Source: Microbispora oryzae
GTDB taxonomy: Bacteria > Actinomycetota > Actinomycetes > Streptosporangiales > Streptosporangiaceae
Direction: 5' to 3'
DNA length: 64,000 bases
Assembly: GCF_017896165.1 (NCBI RefSeq)
Contig: NZ_JAFCNB010000001.1
Coordinates: 186,001-250,000 of the forward strand
Part shown: positions 17,415-24,939 of the stretch, one piece after another
Layout of the letters: each line of letters opens with the position of its first letter
Position numbering within the stretch: the first letter of the stretch is position 1
The notes under the pieces: model-generated
Database searches by the model: none
The model's input: only the letters and a program-made list of their open reading frames with translations
What the model was told of the DNA's origin: nothing
Translations under genes and position numbers: made by a program

Positions 17415-19832
17415 TCACCCTCGGGTGCGAAGGTCGACCCGGGGCGCCTTCGTACCCGTAGGCGGGATCTTCCTGCTCTTCAACGCGAATGTCATGACGT
17501 CCTTGAACACCGGGGCGGCGACCATGCCGCCGAAGTGGCCTTTCTTGGGATCCTGGATCACGGCCAGCACCACCAGCCGGGGCGCGTCCGCCGGCGTGAA
17601 GCCGACGAACGTGGCCGTGTATCCGCAGTATCCCCCGCACTTCTCGTCGTACCGCATGGCGGTGCCGGTCTTTCCGGCGACCCGGTAGCCCGAGATGGAT
17701 GCGGCCGTGCCGGTTCCGTCGTTGCCGACGGCGGCCTCCAGCATCTGCGCGATCCTCCGCGCCGTCAGCTCGCTGATCACCCGCGTCTTCCCGGGCGCCG
17801 GCGACGGCACGAGCCTGCCGTGCTCGTCGGTGGTGCCCGCGACGATCGTGGGGGTCACCCGCACTCCTCCGTTGGCGATCGTCTGGTAGACGCTGGCCAT
17901 CTGCAGGGCGGTGACCGAGATGCCCTGGCCGTAGGCGATCGTACAGCGCTGGCTGCCCGACCAGTCCTGCCACGCGGGGAGCAGGCCGTCCTGTTCTCCG
18001 GGAAGCCCGGAGCCGCTGCCCGAACCGAAGCCGAAGGCCCGGAACATGTCGTACAGCCGCTGGCTCGGCAGGCTCTGCGCCGCCATGATCGTACCGACGT
18101 TGCTCGACTCCGCGATCACGCCGGTGAAGGTCAGCGACTCCACCTTGTGCGGCTCGGCGTCCTTGATGGTCCGGTCGGCGCACTGGATGTGGTCGGGCAC
18201 CCGCAGCACGGTCGTCGGGGTCACGGCGCCGGCCTCCATCGCCGCGGCGGCGGTGATGACCTTGTTCGTGCTGCCCGGCTCGAAGATCTCGGAGACGGCC
18301 CGGTTGGCGCGGTCCTCGACCGGCGCGTCCTGCCACTCGTTGAGGTCGATCTGGGGCGCGTTGGCCATCGCGACGATCTGCCCCGTGCGCACGTCCAGGA
18401 CGATCACGCTGCCGCTGCGCGCCCTGGTCGCCTGCACCTGCCTGGCGATGGCCTGCTCGGCCGCCCACTGGACGTCCCGGTTGATCGTCAGGCGCACGTC
18501 ACGTCCCGGCACCGGGGTCTCGCGCGTGCTGCGGGTCATCGGGATGCGCTGGCCCTCCCTGCCGATCTCGATGCTCTGCTTGCCGTCGCGGCCCGCGAGG
18601 ACCTTGTTGTACGCGCTCTCCAGGCCCTCGAGCCCGTTGCCGTCCACCCCGACGAAGCCGAGCAGGTTGCCCCCCAGCGTCCCTCCGGGGTACAGCCGCC
18701 GGTAGGTCTGCTTGGCGCCCACACCCTTGAACCCGAAGCTCATGATGTGCTTGGCGCGCAACGGGTCGACGTCCCGGGAGATCGGGACGTACCGCAGGTT
18801 CGTCTTGGCCAGCGTGGCGTCGATCTCCTGCCTGGGCTTGTTCAGCTGCTCCGTCAGCATCGCCGCGACCTGCGACCGCTTGGCCGGGTCGACGTCCTTG
18901 GGGTCGAGGTAGATCTCCCGGGCGTCGACCGTCACGGCCAGCTCGTGCCCGCCTATGTCGGTGATCGAGCCGCGCCTGGCCGGCAGCACCTCCGGCTGCA
19001 CGCGATATTTGGCCGCGCGCGCCTGGAGCACCTTCGAATCGAGCCCCTGGAGCTGCACGAGCCGCCCGGCGAACAGTGACAGCACGAAGGCCATGGCGAT
19101 CAGCGCGGCGTTCAGCCGCCGCGCCGGATTACCCAGCCGCAGGACGGCGGGCGGCCGCGGCGGAACCGCGGGCCGGGCGGGCCGCCGGGGATCGCGGGGA
19201 TCGCGGGGATCGCGGGGATCGCGGGGATCGCGGGGCCCTCCCGGACCCCCCGCGTTCTTCGGACCTCCCGCCCCCTTGGGGCCTCCCGTGCCCTTCGGCC
19301 CTCCTGTGCCCGCCGCGCCCTTCGGCCGGCCTGGAACGCGCTCAGCCCGGCCACGTTCGGCAGCGCCACGTTCGGCAGCGCCACGTTCAGCAGGTCCACC
19401 GGGCCGCCTGGCCTTCGGCGCGGCCCCATTGCCGGCTTTGGAGCCGGCGCCCTTGGACCCCGCGGCCTTCGACCCCCCTGCCGCAGAGCCCGTGCCCTTG
19501 GAACCGGCTCCCCTGGACCCGGTGGGCTGTGAACCGTCGGTGCCGGACCCTCGCGCCTGTGACCCGCCTGCCTGAGACCCGCCCGCCGGTCGCGGCCTGC
19601 CCGCGGACGGGAACGGCGGGGTGTCGCGTCCGCGCCCGGCCTCGTCGCGGCCCGGCGGGACAGGACGATCGGGCGGGAGGGGGCGGTCGGGCCGCCCAGG
19701 CCGCGGCGGCCCGTCCTGCCGGGCGGACCTGCCCGGCGATCCCGGGCTCCGCTTGCCGCCGCCCGGACCCTGGCCGCCTCGACCGACGGGACCGCCGCGG
19801 CCGGGACCTGGGTTCCGGCCGCCGTCCCTCAC
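17415..19832 (-). CDS. ftsI: Septal transpeptidase FtsI (class B PBP) with a very long basic repetitive N-terminal extension
   Basis: FtsI is the class B penicillin-binding protein that cross-links septal peptidoglycan with FtsW. The membrane helix NAALIAMAFVLSLFAGRLVQL lies near residue 240. After it come the pedestal domain and a transpeptidase domain with STNK (about 522), SSN (about 577) and KTGT (about 719). The first ~240 residues are cytoplasmic and low-complexity (Gly/Pro/Arg/Lys), with AGSKGAGSK, AERGAAERG, GGPKGAGGPK and RDP repeats. The GTG at 19832 overlaps the ftsL stop (GTGA). Without the extension the protein would be about 565 residues, the usual size. A later start inside the repeats cannot be excluded. 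Confidence 0.93.
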   Translation of the reverse strand: MRDGGRNPGPGRGGPVGRGGQGPGGGKRSPGSPGRSARQDGPPRPGRPDRPLPPDRPVPPGRDEAGRGRDTPPFPSAGRPRPAGGSQAGGSQARGSGTDGSQPTGSRGAGSKGTGSAAGGSKAAGSKGAGSKAGNGAAPKARRPGGPAERGAAERGAAERGRAERVPGRPKGAAGTGGPKGTGGPKGAGGPKNAGGPGGPRDPRDPRDPRDPRDPRRPARPAVPPRPPAVLRLGNPARRLNAALIAMAFVLSLFAGRLVQLQGLDSKVLQARAAKYRVQPEVLPARRGSITDIGGHELAVTVDAREIYLDPKDVDPAKRSQVAAMLTEQLNKPRQEIDATLAKTNLRYVPISRDVDPLRAKHIMSFGFKGVGAKQTYRRLYPGGTLGGNLLGFVGVDGNGLEGLESAYNKVLAGRDGKQSIEIGREGQRIPMTRSTRETPVPGRDVRLTINRDVQWAAEQAIARQVQATRARSGSVIVLDVRTGQIVAMANAPQIDLNEWQDAPVEDRANRAVSEIFEPGSTNKVITAAAAMEAGAVTPTTVLRVPDHIQCADRTIKDAEPHKVESLTFTGVIAESSNVGTIMAAQSLPSQRLYDMFRAFGFGSGSGSGLPGEQDGLLPAWQDWSGSQRCTIAYGQGISVTALQMASVYQTIANGGVRVTPTIVAGTTDEHGRLVPSPAPGKTRVISELTARRIAQMLEAAVGNDGTGTAASISGYRVAGKTGTAMRYDEKCGGYCGYTATFVGFTPADAPRLVVLAVIQDPKKGHFGGMVAAPVFKDVMTFALKSRKIPPTGTKAPRVDLRTRG
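19187..19231. repeat. 9-bp tandem repeat in the ftsI N-terminal extension
   Basis: Five exact copies of ggggatcgc. On the coding minus strand they give five consecutive Arg-Asp-Pro tripeptides just ahead of the membrane helix. The period keeps the frame. Confidence 0.92.
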
Positions 19833-20515
19833 CGGACCGTGCCCTCGCCGCCCTCGCCGCCCTGGCCGCTCTCGCCGCCGGTGGGACCGGTCGTGACGAA
19901 CTCGGGCGCCGAGGTGTCCGCCCTGAGCTGGTACTGCCTGGCCGCCTCGTCGAGCGCGCCGGGCTGGTTCCACACCCGCAGCTGATTCTCCTGAGCGGCA
20001 GCCTGCTGGTGCAGCTCGTCGATGCTCGACCGGAGGTCGCTCAGCTTGAAGGAGTCCTTGGCCAGGACGGTGTTGAGCAGCAGCAGCGTGACCAGACCAC
20101 CGCACATCAGGCCCACGACGACCAGCACGAACGGAGCGCGCGCCGGCCGGTGGAACGAACGCAGGGGCCGCCGGGCCGCCGCCACCCGCGCCGCCGTGGC
20201 GGCCACCGGGCCGGCACCAGCACCGGAGCCGGGCGGGACGACCGGCCGGGCGGGTCTCCTCGGCCGCGCCGGGGCCGGACGGGCCGGAGCAGGCTGCGCC
20301 GGGGCCGATTGGGCTGTAGCCGACCGCGCCGGGGCCGACTGGGCCGTCGCCTGCCGTGCCGCGGCCGGTTTGGCCGTAGCCGGTTTGGCCGTAATTGATT
20401 GGGCCGTAGTTGATTGGGCCGAGGCGGAGCGCGCCGAGACCGGCGTACGCGGGACGCCGGCCGTGCCCGCGCCCCCGCGGGTGGCCGTCCTCCTGCTCTC
20501 CTGTTCTGTCCTCAT
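19829..20515 (-). CDS. ftsL: FtsL-like septum formation protein with an Ala/Pro/Thr-rich N-terminal tail
   Basis: This is a bitopic divisome protein that with FtsQ and DivIC-type partners activates FtsW/FtsI. It is assigned by position between rsmH and ftsI and by architecture: one membrane helix (about residues 128-153, [20 protein letters not shown]) followed by a short coiled coil, [20 protein letters not shown]. FtsL sequences are poorly conserved, so context matters. The cytoplasmic N terminus (about 125 residues) is unusually long and repetitive, with AQS/AKPA/ARPAPA units. The ATG overlaps the rsmH TGA (ATGA) and its stop overlaps ftsI. Confidence 0.87.
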   Translation of the reverse strand: MRTEQESRRTATRGGAGTAGVPRTPVSARSASAQSTTAQSITAKPATAKPAAARQATAQSAPARSATAQSAPAQPAPARPAPARPRRPARPVVPPGSGAGAGPVAATAARVAAARRPLRSFHRPARAPFVLVVVGLMCGGLVTLLLLNTVLAKDSFKLSDLRSSIDELHQQAAAQENQLRVWNQPGALDEAARQYQLRADTSAPEFVTTGPTGGESGQGGEGGEGTVR

Positions 20516-21486
20516 CCCTTGCGGATCCTCTCTGCTGCCCGCAACCGGGCCGAGGCGGCTCGCGGGTTGCGGGCCACCTCCTCGTCGTCCGGGAGCTCTG
20601 CTCCCCTCGTCAGTAGGCGGAACCGGGGCTGGTGGGCCTCCAGAGGGACGGGGAGCCCGGGGGGGCTCGTGTCCCTGGTCCGCGCGACGAGGACCTGCTT
20701 GGTGAGCCGGTCCTCCAGTGAGTGATAGGCGAGCACGACCACGCGGCCGCCGACGGCGAGCGCGTCGAGGGCCGCGGGCAGCGCGCGCTCCAGCGCGGTC
20801 AGCTCGCCGTTCACCTCGATGCGCAGGGCCTGGAACGTTCTCTTGGCCGGGTTGCCGCCGGTGCGTCTGGTGGCGGCGGGGATTGCCGCCCGCACGAGCT
20901 CGGCGAGCCGTTTGGTCGTGGTGATGGGGTCCGTGGCGCGCTCACGGGCGATGAAGCTCGCGATCCGCGCAGCGAATCGCTCCTCGCCGTAGTCGCGCAG
21001 GACGCGGGCGATCTCCGCGACCGAGTAGGTGTTCACCACGTGTTCGGCGGTGAGCTCCTGGTCGCGGTCCATCCGCATGTCGAGGGGGGCGTCGTAGGAG
21101 TACGCGAAGCCGCGTTCGGCCTCGTCGAGCTGGGGAGAGGAAACGCCGAGGTCGAACAGGGCGGCGTCGATCGTGGGGTGGCCGGCCCGGTCGAGAACGT
21201 CGGCGAGCTCGTCGGAGACCGCCCGCACGAGGGTCACCCTGTCCGCGTACGGCGCGAGACGGCGGGTGGACCGCTCGATGGCGGTGGGGTCACGGTCGAT
21301 TCCGACGAGATGCAGGGTGGGGTGAGCCGCGAGGAGAGCCTCGGCGTGCCCGCCGAGACCGAGGTTGGCGTCGACCACGACCGGGCTCGGCCCCGTCAGC
21401 GCCGGAGCGAGCAGCTCCAGCACACGGCCGAGCATGACCGGGACGTGACCGCCCGACTGCGCGGGATCATGCGACAACGCTTCCAA
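20512..21486 (-). CDS. rsmH: 16S rRNA (cytosine-1402-N4)-methyltransferase RsmH (MraW)
   Basis: RsmH is the SAM-dependent methyltransferase that modifies C1402 in the 16S rRNA P-site region. The start region [15 protein letters not shown] is followed by a SAM-binding segment, [16 protein letters not shown]. Also present are [18 protein letters not shown], the [12 protein letters not shown] motif and [11 protein letters not shown]. The length of 324 residues is normal. No ATG or GTG is available before the conserved core, so the TTG at 21486 is taken. The 236-base leader between mraZ and this gene is long for the cluster and may hold a structured RNA. Confidence 0.96.
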   Translation of the reverse strand: MEALSHDPAQSGGHVPVMLGRVLELLAPALTGPSPVVVDANLGLGGHAEALLAAHPTLHLVGIDRDPTAIERSTRRLAPYADRVTLVRAVSDELADVLDRAGHPTIDAALFDLGVSSPQLDEAERGFAYSYDAPLDMRMDRDQELTAEHVVNTYSVAEIARVLRDYGEERFAARIASFIARERATDPITTTKRLAELVRAAIPAATRRTGGNPAKRTFQALRIEVNGELTALERALPAALDALAVGGRVVVLAYHSLEDRLTKQVLVARTRDTSPPGLPVPLEAHQPRFRLLTRGAELPDDEEVARNPRAASARLRAAERIRKG

Positions 21487-21722
21487 CCCCCATATCGCCG
21501 CTTCTGTGCTCGCGGATGCGCGGCTGCCGACGGTGACTATCTAACGGGTCCCCACCCAATGCCGGCCCCTCGGGGGGCCGACCCGCCCGGCCAGGTCCCC
21601 ATCCGCGTCGCCTGGCCGTGGCGTCTGACACCGGGGAAGGTGCATCAGCTGCCACATGGGAGCGGGTGGAGACCTCGCCGAACGTCACCGACGGGTCATT
21701 CGAATCAGAATGGATGAACGGT
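21487..21722 (-). ncRNA. Leader between mraZ and rsmH, candidate mraW-type RNA motif
   Basis: No gene fits this 236-base stretch. It contains a perfect 7-bp stem with a 4-base loop (21563-21580, cggcccc / ggggccg) and several further GC-rich pairing options. A conserved structured RNA called the mraW motif is known upstream of rsmH (mraW) in actinobacteria. The location fits, but I could not match its consensus by eye. Confidence 0.3.
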
Positions 21723-22163
21723 CTACAGGATCCCGGGCAGCACCTCCTCCGACAGGTCGGAGAACGCCTGCTCCTGATCCGCCAGGTAGGCGTCCCAGGA
21801 CTGCGCGTCCCATATCTCAAGGCGGCTGTTGGCGCCGATGACGACGCAGTCACGTTCCAGGCCCGCGTAGCGTCTGAGGCTCTGGGGAATCGTGATACGC
21901 CCCTGTTTGTCCGGCGACTCGTCGGAGGCGCCGGCGAACAGGACGCGACTGTAATCGCGGACCGCCTTGGCCGTGACCGGGGCGGTGCGCAGGGCTTCGG
22001 TGATGCGCTGGAACTCCTCTACGGGGAAGACGTAGAGGCAGCGCTCCTGGCCTTTGGTGATCACCAGACCCTCCGCCAGCTCCTCGCGATACTTCGCCGG
22101 CAGGAACAGCCGTCCTTTGTCGTCCAGGCGTGGATGGTGGGTGCCGAGGAACAGCTGACCCAC
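21723..22163 (-). CDS. mraZ: Transcriptional regulator MraZ
   Basis: MraZ is a ring-forming AbrB-type DNA-binding protein that regulates the dcw operon from its first position. Two copies of the fold are visible: [20 protein letters not shown] near the N terminus and [18 protein letters not shown] near residue 85. [15 protein letters not shown] is typical of actinobacterial members. The GTG at 22163 gives 146 residues with an extra Met-Gly-Gln-Leu before the usual FLGTH. A strong GGGAGG overlaps that GTG and sits eight bases before a CTG codon (22154) exactly where relatives start with Met, so the start is uncertain. The GTGG boxes at 22201-22240 are its probable operator. Confidence 0.96.
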   Translation of the reverse strand: MGQLFLGTHHPRLDDKGRLFLPAKYREELAEGLVITKGQERCLYVFPVEEFQRITEALRTAPVTAKAVRDYSRVLFAGASDESPDKQGRITIPQSLRRYAGLERDCVVIGANSRLEIWDAQSWDAYLADQEQAFSDLSEEVLPGIL

Positions 22164-22200
22164 CTCCCGTGCCTTGCGGAGCGCTCAGCTCTGTAGCCCC

Positions 22201-22246
22201 TGCCCTCCACTGCGCACCACCATACTCCACTTCTCTCCACCGTCAA
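22201..22246 (-). promoter_or_regulatory. mraZ promoter overlapped by four 10-bp-spaced MraZ-type boxes
   Basis: On the minus strand GTGG occurs at 22240, 22230, 22220 and 22210 (5' ends), exactly one helical turn apart, three of them as GTGGAG. TTGACG (22246-22241) and TATGGT (22224-22219) form a -35/-10 pair with a 16-base spacer, and the boxes run through and past it. MraZ is known to bind direct repeats of TGGG/GTGG type at ~10-bp spacing in its own promoter. The distance from the predicted start to the mraZ codon is about 50 bases. Confidence 0.8.
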
Positions 22247-22624
22247 CCGATTCTGACCGTGTCGGCATCGCATTTTCCGCGCGTTTCCGCAGGTGAATTG
22301 GGGTGGTGCGGAGTGGGGGGCGCCGGGGGGCGCCCCCGGGGGCACGGGCGTGTCGGCACCCAAGGGGACAACGGCAATGGGATCCGGTAAGCCATTTGCG
22401 GGACCGCGCGGAGCGCGGTGGAGGAAAGTGGACCGTGCGTTTGTCACGGGATTCCCACGAACGGGCGACGTGACGGAGAACACATCGCACAACACTGTGG
22501 GCAGCTCGTCTGTTTACTGGCCAAACTCGCCCGGAGAACCCAAGGAGACATAGGGTCGTCACACCGAATGGAAATAACACCGTATAACGCCCCATTCTCG
22601 GGGGCGCACCCTCATGGAGGCCTG
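22247..22624. other. Divergent intergenic region between mraZ and moxR
   Basis: No gene is supported here. The left part is moderately AT-rich. At 22305-22350 there is an extremely G/C-rich stretch with alternating g-runs and c-runs that could fold into a strong hairpin. The right part should contain the moxR promoter, but I could not choose a convincing -35/-10 pair. A reading frame runs through it into moxR from 22418, but its translation has no family resemblance before residue 70. Confidence 0.55.
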
Positions 22625-23605
22625 GTGGCAGCAACCCCCGACGTCACCGATACGGAACCCCGTCTCGAAGATCTGGTCGACACGGCACACCGGATCCGCG
22701 CCGCGATCGAATCTGTGATCGAGGGCAAGGGCGAGGTCGTCCGGCTGACCCTCACCGTCCTCCTCGCCGAGGGACACCTTCTCATCGAGGACGTGCCGGG
22801 CGTGGGCAAGACCATGCTGGCCAAGGCGCTCGCCCGCTCGATCGACTGCCCGGTCAAGCGCGTCCAGTTCACTCCCGACCTGCTGCCCAGCGACGTGACC
22901 GGGGTGAGTGCGTACAACCAGCAGACCAGGGAGTTCGAGTTCAAGCCCGGGCCGATCTTCGCGAACATCGTGGTCGGCGATGAGATCAACCGGGCCTCCC
23001 CGAAGACCCAGTCGGCGCTGCTGGAGTGCATGGAGGAGCACCAGGTGACGGTGGACGGCCTCACCTACCCGCTCGACACGCCGTTCATGGTCATCGCCAC
23101 CCAGAACCCGATCGAGATGGAGGGCACCTATCCCCTCCCCGAGGCGCAGCGCGACCGTTTCACCGCGCGGATCGCCATGGGCTACCCCGAGCCCGCCGCC
23201 GAGCTGGAGATGCTCGACGTGCACGGCGCCTCCCAGCCGCTGCTCAAGCTGGAGCCCGTGGCGACCACCGCCGAGGTGCGCGCCCTCATCCAGGCCGTCC
23301 GGACCGTCTACGTGTCGCAGCCGGTGAAGCGCTACGCCGTCGACCTGGTCGCGGCCACCCGGCACAATCCCGACCTGCGGCTCGGCGCGTCCCCCCGGGC
23401 GACCCTGCACCTCGTGCGGAGCGCCCGCGCCCACGCCGCGCTGTCCGGCCGCGACTACGTGATCCCCGACGACCTGCAGGAGATGGCCCTCCCCGTCCTC
23501 GCGCACCGGCTGCTGCCCAGCCTTGAGGCGCAGGGACAGCGGCGCCATCCGGAACAGGTCGTCACCGAGCTGGTGGGCCGCGTCCCGGTCCCGGAAGCCA
23601 GGTGA
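22625..23605 (+). CDS. MoxR family AAA+ ATPase
   Basis: This is a cytoplasmic AAA+ chaperone-like ATPase. The Walker A is EDVPGVGKTMLAKALA near residues 55-70, the Walker B is VVGDEINRASPKTQ, and the sensor region is ATQNPIEMEGTYPLPEAQRD. The length of 326 residues is typical. GTG 22625 is chosen because GGAGG ends four bases before it and the conserved region begins soon after; ATG 22568 would add 19 residues without a clear ribosome site. It heads an operon with a DUF58 protein and a transglutaminase, a common triplet in actinobacteria. Confidence 0.94.
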   Translation: MAATPDVTDTEPRLEDLVDTAHRIRAAIESVIEGKGEVVRLTLTVLLAEGHLLIEDVPGVGKTMLAKALARSIDCPVKRVQFTPDLLPSDVTGVSAYNQQTREFEFKPGPIFANIVVGDEINRASPKTQSALLECMEEHQVTVDGLTYPLDTPFMVIATQNPIEMEGTYPLPEAQRDRFTARIAMGYPEPAAELEMLDVHGASQPLLKLEPVATTAEVRALIQAVRTVYVSQPVKRYAVDLVAATRHNPDLRLGASPRATLHLVRSARAHAALSGRDYVIPDDLQEMALPVLAHRLLPSLEAQGQRRHPEQVVTELVGRVPVPEAR

Positions 23606-23615
23606 CGGAGGACCC

Positions 23616-24842
23616 ATGACGGGGTTCAAGGCGCTGACCGCCCGGGGCCGCTCGTTCGTCGCGTCCGGGGTGGCCGCGCTGCTGTGCGCCGTTCTCCTCG
23701 GCGAGAGCGACCTGCTGCGGGTGGCGGTGCTGATCATCGCCCTGCCGGTCATCGCGTCGGTCGTCGTCGCCAGGACGCGCTACCGGCTGAGCTGCGCCCG
23801 GCGGCTCGACCCGGCGAGGGTGGAGGTCGGCGACGAGAGCACGGTGACACTCCGGCTGGAGAACATCACCCGCCTGCCCACCGGGCTGCTGCTGGTCGAG
23901 GACACCATGCGGTACACGCTGGGCGCGCGGCCCCGGTTCGTCCTCGACTCGGTCGAGGCGCGCGGCGTCCGGGAGATCGACTACACGGTGCGCTCGGAGC
24001 TGCGCGGCCGCTTCCCCATCGGGCCGCTCTCGGTGCGGATCGCCGACCCCTTCGGCCTGGTCGAACTGACCAGGTCGTTCACGATCACCGACACTCTCGT
24101 GGTCGTCCCCGAGGTGGTGCCGCTGCCTCCGGTACGGCTGTCCGGGGAGTGGGCGGGCGGCGGCGAGAGCCGTACGCGGTCGGTGGCCGCGGCGGGCGAC
24201 GACGACGTGGCGCCGCGCGAGTACCGGCAGGGAGACGACCTGCGCCGGGTGCACTGGCGGTCCACCGCCAGGCACGGCGAGCTGATGGTGCGCCGCGAGG
24301 AGCAGCAGTGGCAGAGCCGGGGGGCGCTCCTGCTGGACACCCGCGCGCACGCCCATCGCGGCACGGGCCCGCGCTCGTCGTTCGAGGTCGCGGTGTCCGC
24401 GGCGGCATCCATCGGCGTCCACCTGGCCCACGAGGGGCTGGGGCTCCGCCTGGTCACCGACCAGGGCCCGCGGCACCTGTCCGACGACGGGCAGACCTGG
24501 TCACTGCTCGACACCCTCGCCGTCGTACGGCAGAGCGGGGCCCGGTCGCTGGATCACGGCGTCGCGGCCCTGCGTCAGGGCGGTGGCGAGGGGCTGGTCA
24601 TCGCGGTCCTCGGGGCGCTTGACGCGGCGGACGCGCAGGCGCTGGCCCAGCTGAGGCGGACGGGCGTGAACGGCGTCGCCGTGCTGCTCGACGTGGCCGG
24701 CTGGGACGGTTTCCCCGACGACTCGGCCGAGGCTGCTCGGACGGCCCTGACCGGGAGCGGCTGGCGGGTGCTCTCGCTCTCCCCCGGCGTCTCGCTGGCG
24801 AGCGTGTGGCCGGAGGCCGCGTACCGGAGGACGGCGGCATGA
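23616..24842 (+). CDS. DUF58 domain protein (membrane-anchored, MoxR partner)
   Basis: Two closely spaced hydrophobic segments (about residues 11-48) are followed by a predicted beta-rich extracellular or cytoplasmic part and the DUF58 core. The signature PREYRQGDDLRRVHWRSTAR lies near residues 204-223. A von Willebrand-like fold with LLLDTRAHAH follows. Proteins of this family accompany MoxR ATPases; the molecular role is not established. The ATG at 23616 sits five bases after GGAGG and ten bases after moxR. It is 408 residues, normal for the family. Confidence 0.93.
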   Translation: MTGFKALTARGRSFVASGVAALLCAVLLGESDLLRVAVLIIALPVIASVVVARTRYRLSCARRLDPARVEVGDESTVTLRLENITRLPTGLLLVEDTMRYTLGARPRFVLDSVEARGVREIDYTVRSELRGRFPIGPLSVRIADPFGLVELTRSFTITDTLVVVPEVVPLPPVRLSGEWAGGGESRTRSVAAAGDDDVAPREYRQGDDLRRVHWRSTARHGELMVRREEQQWQSRGALLLDTRAHAHRGTGPRSSFEVAVSAAASIGVHLAHEGLGLRLVTDQGPRHLSDDGQTWSLLDTLAVVRQSGARSLDHGVAALRQGGGEGLVIAVLGALDAADAQALAQLRRTGVNGVAVLLDVAGWDGFPDDSAEAARTALTGSGWRVLSLSPGVSLASVWPEAAYRRTAA

Positions 24843-24939
24843 GCGGCCCGCGCCCGGGGCGTCCCCCGGCCGCGCGGGCCGGACGCCGAGACGCCGACGA
24901 GACGCCGACGAGGCGCGGCGTGAGGGAACGAGGAATGCG

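Noticed and set aside
22418..22624. Longer moxR start at 22418 or 22568
   Set aside because: The added residues have no resemblance to MoxR proteins, and GTG 22625 has a close GGAGG.
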